Shown here: piece after piece, positions 44,917-57,400 of the stretch
Layout of the letters: each line of letters begins with the position of its first letter
Position numbering within the stretch: position 1 is the stretch's first letter
Source: Icerya purchasi
Lineage: Eukaryota; Arthropoda; Insecta; Hemiptera; Monophlebidae
Length of the DNA: 64,000 nucleotides
Direction of reading: 5' to 3'
NCBI GenBank assembly: GCA_039619475.1
Contig: CM077116.1
Coordinates: 371,704,294 to 371,768,293, forward strand
Position numbers and translations under genes: made by a program
Notes under the pieces: generated by a model
Seen by the model: only the letters and a program-made list of their open reading frames with translations
What the model was told of the DNA's origin: nothing
Database searches by the model: none

Positions 44917-45935
44917 TATATATATTGAGACGGATTCGGCATTTCTTACGGCCTTTGTCAACGCTGTCCGAGCTAGAAAATAATATTTTGGCAATAATCA
45001 TTAACTTCTCGGCGGTCTCGGCAGCGGGCAAAAGCGGCATGGTTGTCAAAGACGCTTTCTCGGCTAAAAAATCGAAGGATCCCGGCACAGATGTTCTGAC
45101 CGCTGCGCCGGGATAGCGAACTGGTTTCTTGGCGGGTGGCCGAAAAGCGGAGATAGAGCCTTTGCTGGCGGTATAGGCGTTTGAAATGCGTACCGAGCTA
45201 TGTTGAGCCGGCAGAAGTTTTTTGACAAAAAACCCGAAAAGGAATACCGGCAGGGTAATCGCCACTAAATAAAAATTAACGACTAACTTTCCAAATAGAT
45301 CTTTCGACGATGTTTTATATAATAAATATTTTTTGTGTAAAATTAGTCGTCTTAGCGAAAGGCAAGAGGACATCGAGCGATCCTCGCCAGACACATTTTA
45401 GTCTCTTGTAAGAGTCTTAGGCTGAACGTCGTCGAGGCTCCTTTGCCTCAAGCAACTCGTCGCGTTGTCGTTTTGAAAATCGTACGTGCTATGCCGCACG
45501 CGTTTCTCGTAGAAAATTTTGCAATGTGTTAATTTGTTCACAAGTATACTTCTCGGGTGAACGCTAAAATCATCCTGTTAACAATTTTATTATAATTTTT
45601 TTTAATCCTAGCGAAAATATACGCGTTTAAAGTCGAAATCTTAGTCGAAATCTTTTTTATTGGACACGGGGTGGGTCCCGGTGACATCTCCTAAACGGAG
45701 ACATTTTTTTTTATTTTTTATTTTAGTTTTCTCTAAAAGCCTAAAGCTCTACGAATTGAGTTGTCCGGTAATGACACACCGGGGGTTAAGTATCATTGGC
45801 GCCCGAAATCTTTTTTTTATTAATTCTACATCATCGAGAAAAATGAGTACATCTCAACTGGCACCGGAACAGAGAAATGAAAAAAGCTGATTCAGCTCAA
45901 ATGTCGCCCATGAACAGGGACAAGAGCATTCAGCT

Positions 45936-45972
<37 letters not shown>

Positions 45973-46702
45973 GGATGTTGCGGGTGCAGATTTGTTGACA
46001 TCCGCAGATGTGGATGCGGACCTTAGGATTTTTTTTAAAAAAAATTTCATATCGGTGTATAAATAATATAAAAAGCTTGTTATCTTTTACATTTTTATTA
46101 AATAATTATATACTTTATAATTAAAGTTAAAAATTGGTGCAGTATATTTAATGTAAAGTAATGTAGCCGCCTTTTCAGGTTCCAGTCTATTTCGCAGACT
46201 CATAAATTAAACCCGTGCTACTGAACAACTGTTCACTTCGTCCACTGGCTGGTAGCTACGTGCTTTGTAGATAATATTTGCAGTTCTCGGTGAACGCAAC
46301 ACCATTTAAGCGCATTTTCATTTACATTGATCCTTTTCTTATTGCGGTAATATAGCAAAATTGCTTCTTGAGTACAGTGTCGGCGCTACCATTTTCTGAC
46401 GATTCTTAACCCTCATCTTCACTTGACGAATCTAGCATCATGGCAAGATCGTTTTTTAAGCCAGCCTTTCTAATCATACCGGAAGTTCCTGGTTGTTCTA
46501 TATCTTTATCTGAGGAATCTGTCATTCTCATTCTTTTAGCAACTCTAAATCTATATTATATCCGCATCCGCATTAATATCCGCACTGATTATTGTGGATG
46601 TGGATGCGAATATCCGCAACATCCCTAATATATATGTGTATACACACACACAGAAGTGAGTCAGATTGCTTCACGCGATACTCCAGGACCTTACCCACTT
46701 TC

Positions 46703-46749
<47 letters not shown>

Positions 46750-49700
46750 AAATAATAATAATATATATAAAGTTTTATGGCTTACAATAGGCTTTAATTG
46801 ACTTGTTTTAAGAGGAACGTGTACTGTTTAAAAGATTCACAGGGCATTCTTTGGATCCTTGACGTTACAAAATTATTACGTCATTTTATTTTCTCGATTT
46901 TTGTGTTTTATATACTTTGATTATTGTTTACGATAATAGCAGAAAAGACAAACTAATTGAGTGGATATTGTTGTTTATATAGTTAATAAAAATACTTATG
47001 TCTAATTTTATAATTAATAACGTATTGTTATTGCGCTAAACGTAAGTTTTGACGAAATTACAACTATATATTATAGTACGTATTTCTTTAATTTTTTTTT
47101 TCTTTAAGGTTACATATATGATGATTGATTATCCAATTTAGTAGTATTTCAACAGTTATTAATAAAATAGTAAAATAATATTTATGATTTGATGTTGGTT
47201 ATAAAAACATAAGAAACTAATGATCTGCTTAAAATTAAAATTGTTCAAATGTTCCAAATAATTTTAAAAGCGAAGTTCATAACATATGTATCGAAATACA
47301 ATATTGGCTTTAATATGAATAAAAAACACTAAATTAATTTCAGTAATGTGATGTAAAAAATATAATTTTATATAGAATTTCAATGTTATAAAACAAACGA
47401 ATTAAAAATATGCATATTTGTTGTTAGACATTTACTGTTTAAAAGTATTTGCATAAATGATTTGTTTTGTTTATTATTTAGGCCAGTAATATGAGTGGAT
47501 ATATTTGTGAGGATACTGATTTATTTACAAGTTTGTAATGAATTCGAGTAAAGCTCGGTCACCATATATTGTAATTAAAATCGAATTGTGAAGTATAGGC
47601 AGTGAAGGCTTTTTTTTTTTTTTTTTTCACTGTACCGGCAAGAACCATAAACAGTACTCGTCACCTCTCTTCCTTATATTTATTAACCATGTAATAGCCA
47701 ACCCATGCTTCCAATGAAGGATTGAGTCGGAGATAATAACAGAATTGTAATAGGAATAAGCATGTTTTATAAAACCAGCGGGATAACATGGCAACCTATA
47801 CAGTGAAGTATGGCCCATAGAGTCCTGTCAGTAGTGTAGGAAGAATTTGAGAATATTAGTAAGTTATTAAACGCCAGCTGTGTGTCTTTTAGAGTAATAA
47901 CTGATAAGGCGTGTTTCATAGAATCAGCAGGATAACATGGCAACCTATATAATGAAGTATGGCGCATGGAATCCTGCCAGTATTGTAAAGAGGATATTAA
48001 CAGTATTTTAACGTGGCATGTAGCGTTATAGGATATAACTATTATATATATTAATTATGCGTTCCGCACTAATTGTATTAGTTATGTTATTGGAAGGGTG
48101 TCACGGCATTTTAGGATTGCTCGGCAGTGTTTTAGTATACATTTTATGTATATAAGGATTCGGATTTAATTTTAATTTTTCAAAAAAAATTGTTACATTA
48201 TATGGTATAGACTTCACCTACAAAGGGGATATTTAAATCAGTGTGTAAGGTCATATTAGAGAAGTATTTAGGGGCAGCTGCGACTGTTCGAGGAATTTTG
48301 GACTGCTGGCTATGGATTTTTGATAAATTACTTGCACAAGTGCATCCATATATCTCCAATCCATACCTCCATATTGACGCTATGATGGATCTTTTTAAGC
48401 TTAGGCTTAGAGTAGAAGATCTGCCTAATAGAGGGTGTAGTATCGTAGCTCGAGGGGCAATTTTTTGATAGGTCTGAGCAACATGCTTTTTCCATGTGAG
48501 TCTGCGATCGAGATACATTCCTAAGTATCTCACAGAATCTGATTGTTTGATTTCCCTATTATTTATTTTTATTCCGGGACACGTAATCAATCTATTTGTA
48601 AATACGACCTGTTGACATTTCTTTTCATTGAATTTAATTCTCCATTTATCTGCCCGTGTCTGAATTTGGTTTATATGCTGTTGAATAGCTAAACTTGCAT
48701 AGTTGGAATTTGCAGAGGAAGCCAATAGAGCTATATCGTCCGCAAAAGGGGCTAAGATAGTCTGGTTTGAAGTAGGTATTGTTTAGGCTAAAATGATAAA
48801 GACTAGAAGCGTTTGAAGTGTGCCTGTCAAGATTTTTGTTCAGTAACACATAGTTTTTTCATTTCATTCTTATCGTAAGAATTACACAATCATCAATTTG
48901 TTACGTTGAATTTCTGAAATTTACGATTTCAAAAATAAGACAATTTTTATTAATTTTTTTGATTTAGATAGCACTTGTATCTATTCCCCGAAATATGCAA
49001 GGCATAATAAATTACATTTATTTACCATTAAAACAAAGCATTTATATTCAATATATTAATATAATTTTTTCTGCTGTTAATTAAACAGTGAACTATTGTT
49101 TATTTACATATTTGTTCTAATTTTGTTTTCCAATGTTAAATTGTATATTTAAGTTTTTAAAAGATATTTGTTCAATCATAAACTCAACATTTCTAATCAT
49201 TTGCAACTTTGTGGATTTATACGCGCTCCTTTTTATTATTTATACCTATTTCATTTTTATTATAATATTTCCTATTGCTTAGAACCAATTATTTACAGTC
49301 TGTTTTCTCTCCTCCGCAGTTTACAATTATATTGGATTTTATTTAATTTAAACCTAATTTTAATATAAAACTTCAGTGTAGACATATAAATCAAAAAGAA
49401 GTATAATATTAAAAATTAAAATACTTGCAATTTGTACTGAATAACAAATATATGATTTTAATTGCATTACCACTTATATTCATGTAGTTTATCTTGTAAC
49501 ATAGTTTTTTTTTAAATGTAAACGTCCAATATTGCTCCTTAATGTATCTTTCGAATTATCAATTTATTCTATATTTTCTCTGCTATCGTTACAAATAATA
49601 ATAAGCAAAGGAAAATAAAGAAAAAAATGGTTTTCATTATTGAATCACACAATTTTTCTTACTAGTACAAAATGAAAAAATATATAGCAACTAACAATTT

Positions 49701-51389
49701 AATTAAAACACGAAAATCGAGAAAATAAAATGACGTAATAATTTTGTGACGTTATAGATTCAAAAAGTGCCTTGCGGATCTTTTGAACAGTAGACACTCC
49801 TGTTTTAAGGGCTTTTTATTAATTTCTCGTAATCGTCTATTTTACTTTTGGTAGTTTATATAACGCGTATAAGTGTACTAATGAAAAAACACGCTATTTG
49901 TGATCTCTCCTACTTTTATCCAGATCTTCTATTACCTAATGCATATTATTTCACCGAAACACTTATTACTCTTGGCGCCTAGGTATTAGCAAGCTTATAT
50001 ATTTTACGAGCAATTTTGAAAACAATTATTTCGAATCTATAAAAGTTGCATTAAAAAAAAAAAAAAAAAGTGCAAAATTACGTGTTGAAAACCCTTTAAC
50101 ACACAGTAAGTCAATGGCGAACTAGTTAAAATGTTATCTAAAATATACGAGATAACTTTACGTATCATTAAAAAAATAAAATAAATAGCAAAGTAATAAA
50201 AAGAGTAATATTTTAGTAAGAAGAAAAATTGTTTCGAAACATAAAAAGTTAAGAAGTCAATACGGAACCACTTTAATAATATAGTTGACTTTTTTTTGAG
50301 CATTAGAGTCTGCCACTTTTATTTCTTATATATAGTAAGTAATGCACAAGTTTATCGATTTAAGTAACTTCGGGATAAGAATTAAGAATTCTCAGGTCAA
50401 AGACAAACCATTTTTTAACAAAAATCTTATCATCTACCTATTTACATACACATCACAATACGCGCTCGTACATATAGGTGCGCGTTTATGAAAAGGTAAC
50501 AATACATACATATACAATTAGTAAGTTCAAAAACCGTGTAAATTTTAAGGATCGTTAAAAAAATTCACGTACCTGTCGATTTACCTAAAGCACTAGACAA
50601 ATCAGCAAGCTCTTTATTTGGAGCTAATACGTTGTCACTAATCTGAAAAGATTAATTAAATTTTTATTAACAGACACCTTCACGTAATATGTAATACAAA
50701 ATACGCATCGTATTTATTTCGTCGCGATAATTATTAATTCTGAAAAGTAAGTAAAAACCGGTGCGGTGCAGATATTATACTATTTTAATGTTGAAATATT
50801 TTACCTTTACATCCTCAGTTTTAAGCGATTCCAAAGGAATTACAGGTTCTCGAAATAACCAAACCTGTAAACAAATATTAAAAACACACCGTAACAAATT
50901 ACTAGAATATTTATATAATATGCTTCTATATTGCAGTATATTCGAATATAATTAAAAATTAAATAAGGGCTGACGAAATTTTGAATTATCATAACCAATT
51001 ACAATTCTAGGCCAACACGCGTAGAAGAAATAGAATTTTACAAATATTGACAATTTTTCGCTGTTGGAATATGCCAGCGTAATAAAAACTTGCAATTTTA
51101 CAATTATCAACGAATTACAGCCGTAAGTGTGATCCAACATAGACGATGCTATTACAAAGTAAAAATCATAATTCTGTACAATTTCTACACTGTACTATTT
51201 TCCGTATTACTTTCTGCAACTCCCTTCTTTTTTTCTTTTCTTTTCTTTGTTTCCATGACCATGTTAGTATTTAAGGCAATAATAAATATCTACGGATAAA
51301 ATTTCACGTTTAATTTGAGTTTTCGTTTGTACCAATTGCTTAGATGTACTGCGTGATGTAGCGACCTTCAGTCATGGAGAAGCTTACCA

Positions 51390-51441
<52 letters not shown>

Positions 51442-54400
51442 TTTTCAGAAATCACTTTAATTTTTTAAAGTAAGAATAATTTGTTGTAGAAGTTTCAAAA
51501 AAAAAAAAAAAACCCCTTATAAATGCTTCCATATTAACAAGCGAATCTTGTTTCTTAAAATTTTTCTAATCATTTTTTTCTATCTTGTTCACTACTTTCA
51601 ACGAGTATTTGGTATGGTAAATGCATTAAGGGCAATAAAGTTAAAACATTGTTTCATCATCACAATAATATTAAAAATAAAAGCATAACTACATCTATAA
51701 ATCTTCTTTGAACTCCTTGGTTTTATTATTGGAGCTTTTTGATATTACATACCAAATATCTTACTAACAAGTTTACAAACTGGAATCAGTTTCGAGAAGA
51801 ACTGGATTCTAATATAAATTTGATAGTCCGACTAAAAACAACAGAAGAACTGGAAATGTAAAGCCCCAAATAATTCATAAGGCCGCTAAAATTGCCACAC
51901 CAGTTTTCAATTCTACAGCAATTCAAGGAAAGTGTTACCACTGGTAATCAAGTAACGACGAAAAGCATGACGCATTTGGCACCGAACAAGACGACCAGAA
52001 AACAAGAACGTGTTTAATTAGATCAGCAATCAGCTGGGTCGGTTAACTGCAGCAATCGATAGGACAAAGTTTGAAGATGTATTACAGGGCTCGAGTCTTA
52101 GTGTTGATAAAGATTATTCATTGTGGCGAGCAACTCGCTTCAAACGACCCATGGTTCAGATACCGCCACTTAAAAATGAAGATGGAAGGTAGATGCGTCA
52201 AAAAGAAGAGAAAACAGAATTGTTTGCAAAATACCTGGCAACAGTATTTCAGCCAAATAATATTCAGTCATATGTAGATACAACTCCAGTTTATCAACCA
52301 CAACAACCTATAAAGTTCATGTCTCCTACAGAGGTTGCTAAAATGATTGATAGAAGCATAAATCTTAAGAAAGCGACAGAAATTGATGAAATTACTCCTG
52401 CAATACTTAAAGAGCTGTCACGGAAAGCTGTACTGTTCATAACATATTTGTTTAATAGAAGATTGCGTCTTCAACATGTTCCTACAATATTTAAAACGGT
52501 ACAGATTGTCATATTGAAAAACCCAGGCAAGCCACCAAAATTAGTAACGTCTTACAGACCAATTTCGCTGTTACCATCTCTAGCCAAATTATATGAAAAG
52601 CTGCTCTTAGAGCGACTTAAACCGTATATATCAGATAAGCTTCCAGATCATCAATTTGGGTTTCGTAGTCACCACTCAACGATTGATCAGGTATATCGTG
52701 TAACAACAAGCATGTGAAAATAAATTATATCGTGTCACTGTATTTTTAGATGTACAGGCTTTCGATCGAGTCTGGCACGGAAGCTTAATTTATAAATTAA
52801 GCACAATCTTACCCGAGAACTTCTGTCAACTTCTTCAGTCATACCTAAAAAACCGCACATTCCATGTTGTGCATGAAGATGCAAAGTCTGCATTTCAGTC
52901 CATACAAGCTAGTGTACCACAGATCAATGTTCTTGGATCTGATTTGTACACTCTCTATACTTCCGATATTCCACTTTCAGACGATATCTTTACAGCCACC
53001 TACGCTGATGATACTATCATCATGACAACAGGACAAACACAAGCCGAAGCGGCAATAGTTCTCCAACATCATCTTGGCCAAGTTGTGTTGTAGATGAAGA
53101 ATTGGAAGATAAAGCTCAACGAGCAGAAGGCAGACAACGTTACATATACACTTGGCCCAATCGACTTACAGCGTCAGATTAGTAGTAATGGTATCCTAAT
53201 ACCACAGTCTAGATTAGTAAAGTATCTTGAATTGAATCTCGATTCGCGGCTCACGTGGAAGACACATATCGAGCACAAAAACAGGGCTAATTGGCAGAAA
53301 ATTACCACTTAGTCTAGTATTCTATATCAAGCGATCCTGCGTACAATTTGGACATATAGAGTCGTTATGTGGATGTACATCTCGATCGAGCAAAAGTATC
53401 ATCCAACGTCGACAAAATATTACTCTTCGTACAATAACGAAAACGCTTGTTGGTTCGGCGTAACAAAGATATCCATCGTCATCTCGATATGAAGCTGGCT
53501 GATGATGTCATTCATGATTTGCCATCCGACACGAAAAGCGGGTGCATGGTCACATAAATATAGAAGTCATTCAACTACTTAACACCAATAATAATATTAA
53601 GCGCCTCAAGCGCTCATATCCTCTAGATTTAGTTGTGTAATTATTTGTAAATCACCTAATTAATAGTAATATTTTTGTTAAATATTAGTGAGAACTAGTC
53701 ATTTGACTAGTTCCACAACTTTTTAATGTATTAATAGGTTATAAGTATTGATTATTTAAGTAGAAACTTAACGATTTCGATAGCTTAGGTTACTCTAAAA
53801 AAAGCAAAACATACCAGATATACGTTAGATTGCATTGCTGATGGCAAAATGGCAAACTTATCGATGATTACAAACTTTTATCATATATCAAAGCCAAGGT
53901 TAGAATATGCTTTAAACACAACACTAGTAATTACCAGCATTGCTGTCCATTAATTAACCCCCATATTTAATTTTCGACACATTTAAATTTATTGTTTGTA
54001 ATACCTGCGTTTTTTTTATTTATTCTTTAACCAACCATATCGGAATAAATCTGCAAAATCTTGGGGCAAAGGTTATTCATTTTTCTGGGTACTAATAAAG
54101 GTATATGCTTTCTTCTTGAATATATACATATATAAAAATACATAAAAATAGAAGCACTCGTACATATAGCGGGTTAATAATTTACCTATATATGTTGAGA
54201 AAATGTCTGCCCTTTGATCACTCGTGTGGCAACAAAAAGTAATTTTAAAATTGGCAATTATCATGTTATCTATTTCTGAAAATTTTTGAACTTAAAAGAT
54301 GGTAATAAATAATTTACTGGGTGTTACTTAAAGCTGCAACTCAGCTCTCAATATAAATTATGACTGTCAAACTATTAATTTACAATACGTAAATTTCAAA

Positions 54401-57400
54401 CCAGATAATAAAATCCAGCTAATATTCAATACAAATAAAAACTAACGAATTATTTTCTAAAACGTATGCATATTAAAAAAAATCTTAGTGTTCAGCAATT
54501 ACTACAGATATATCATGTTCATTCGCATCATACACCTCTCAATATTATCTGTACGCATGAGTAAGTAATAAAATCAAAGGAAGACAGTTTTTCAAATTGT
54601 CGTTTAAACATTTTACATTTTACACAGAAATTGATTAGGCACGTACCGAACTTACGATAAGATGAATTTCAAAAATAGCTGTTGATATGGATAAAGCACT
54701 CCCGGAAAGAGAAACAATCTTCTCAGTAGAATGAGGTAACATATCTGCAGAAATCAGTATAGAACACTTCGACCGTTCGCTTATATCTTTGATTGTCGTA
54801 CCTCCTTTGCCAATGATAATTCCACATTGAGAAGATGGCACAATCATTTTTAACATCAGCGGCATTTTTGGCTTATTTTTATCGCATAATGCGGAACACT
54901 AAAGAAAAAAGTACACACCTTTATGTATAAAAACGAAACAATGTGCTTTCCATTTTTTCAAACAAATTAGGTATAATGTATAGAAAAATGGATAATTTGA
55001 TAAACACTCCTTAATTATATTAAAATGATTTCGAAGAGTATATATTCAATCCGTTACAAACTAACTTCGGCTAACAATATTTCTAACGCATAAACAACCC
55101 CCTCTCCCACTAATTAAAACTCACCTACATTTTAAGTAGAAAAACTTAATTACCAGATAAATTTCTTCTACTTCTTCCCTGGTGTTTAAAAAGTTAAAAA
55201 AATTGATCAAGTCCTCTTATTTATATTTAATGTTTTATTCACCTTCAAGACAAATGATTCTCTTTTGAAAATTACTTCGGATATTTACAACATCGCAATC
55301 GAATGGATTTTGGATAGCCTAATTTCCCTAGCACAGATATCCAAATCTGCAATTGTTTATAAAATTTGAAATTACTAAAATCACAAATGAGACGGAAATT
55401 GTTTACTTTTTATTACACTATTCAGCATATAGCATGTGGACAAAACCAAAATTTTTTATTTGACCTTCCACAGCTTGACTTCAGATTTTTTTTCTTCTGG
55501 CAAATAAATAAAAAATTAAGTCATTTGCAGTCTGCAAAATTTTTAATGATCTTTCACGGTAAAAAAAAAAACATTTCAAGCTATTGAACGAAACCAGTGC
55601 ATACTTCTAATGGAAAAATAATAAACATTTTTATTACCATTTCGCATAAAATAATGTAAAATAGTGATAATTTTATTTTAGTATTTTTTTTAATTATTTT
55701 TTCTAACTCTAGTTCTTCATTGTTATAGTAGTTTTCTTAGGCTGCATCATAAAAAATATTTATTTCAGGAATAGAGTATCCTCTTCATTTTTATTCAAAT
55801 AATCAATGCTATTATTAACAAAAACGAATTCTTTTAATTTTTCCGTTCATTCTAATGTTCTGTGTTATGTTCATAATGAATAGTTGTGATTATTTCTAAA
55901 CTCGATTCTTTATATTTACAATGATGAAATAATTTTTAAATACATCTTTTTTCATATTAAATCACCTGATGATGTGTTCGACGACGTAAAATTGTTATTT
56001 CTTATCTGGAATGGCGTACAAATAAACGAAATAAAAATATATACACTTTCTTAATTTGATTCTACTCTTAACTAATCAGACCATTTAAACCGATTGTTTT
56101 AATCCTGTTAAGTGAAATTGTCTGTGAGTGTTTTTATTTCTGTATATTCGACTAAGTAACCAAAAATTTGTAATTAAACAATGTAAAAATATAAATAACC
56201 TTAATAATTTAAATAATATAGAAATTATTTCAGAAAAAATAACATAAAAATATATGAAATATAATTAAAGAATAAAATTAAGAACAATATATTTTAGGAA
56301 AATTAACAGCCAGAGCTGAAAGCGTCTTTATCATCCTTATTAACTGAGTTGAAGTTTTACAATTTTATACATTTTACATTGTTCGCACTATATTTAAATA
56401 CCGAAGTGAATCAAATAACAGTAAATACGTACTTCTTCTTTAATACGTGTTATTTCTGAAAATGCTTGAAATACATCATTGAGGGTTCCGATTACACAAA
56501 GAATTTTACCAAATGTTGTTTCATCTGTAAAATAAATATTACATTCCGTCTGTAACAAAAGGCGAACGAATGAAACTAAACTGAAGCAAATCATAAATCC
56601 TTTAGAATTTAGATGCGATTAATGTATTTTTAATGTTTCTCTCACCTTTTTCATTAATTCCTTTATTGTCTCCCCATTTTTACCGATTACGGCATCAACT
56701 TCCTAAATAGAAAAATTTGAAAAAATAATAGCGATATTAATTTAATTTAAAAGAATGAAGCAATTTAATTACTTAGAATTTATAAATACAAATAAAATTA
56801 GTATACTTAAGTATATATTATCATTTTGATTTGTCTATTCGCTTTTCACGCAAAACTTGTCCATTAAATATGAACAAAATTTGGCCTACGAGATTTTATA
56901 CTTCGGAAAGAGACCTTGGAGATACTTTTTATATTTTCTTTCTGAGAAGGGATTATTTATTTATTTATTTTTTTGTTACAAAATACCTATAATGTAGCGA
57001 TTGGTAATAGTAAGACGGTCGTCGAGGTTTTAATCCATGGACTCTTGTAGTTTTGTGAGCGCGTCCCCACAACAACTCTTCTACGCTCTTGTAACTCACT
57101 TCCCTAACACCGCTAAAATCACGTGTGCGACGCTTTTCACCAGTTGCTACTCTTGGTAAATACCCTCTCGGGACAGACATTGGTAAATATTATTAAAAAA
57201 AAAAAAAATCATCAACAGCTATGAAGAACTGAAAAGAATGACAACGAAATATCAATTTTACTTTTAATTACTTTATTATTAAAAATTATTTACGCATCAT
57301 TTTTGCTTTTTTTTAAATTCCATTTCAATTTTTGACTACAATACAAAAAATAAACAATTTTTACAATATAAAAGTTTTGCTTTTATAGAATAGGTAAATG

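Larger units (their letters stand above)
44536..50572 (-). other. 6-kb PCBP-like intron filled with transposons
   Basis: Joins exons 50642-50573 and 44535-44364 in phase 1. Contents: (TA)n at about 44882-44925, a GC-richer block with a possible LTR and primer-binding site (44930-45930), a hAT miniature element (45970-46627), (TA)n at 46712-46743, a TIR element (46806-49811) with a Jockey LINE inserted, then AT-rich DNA. Confidence 0.7.

Noticed and set aside
44870..45394. 174-codon ORF on the - strand as a gene
   Set aside because: It ends in a TA microsatellite, has no recognisable domain and lies in a GC-richer, probably LTR-like block.
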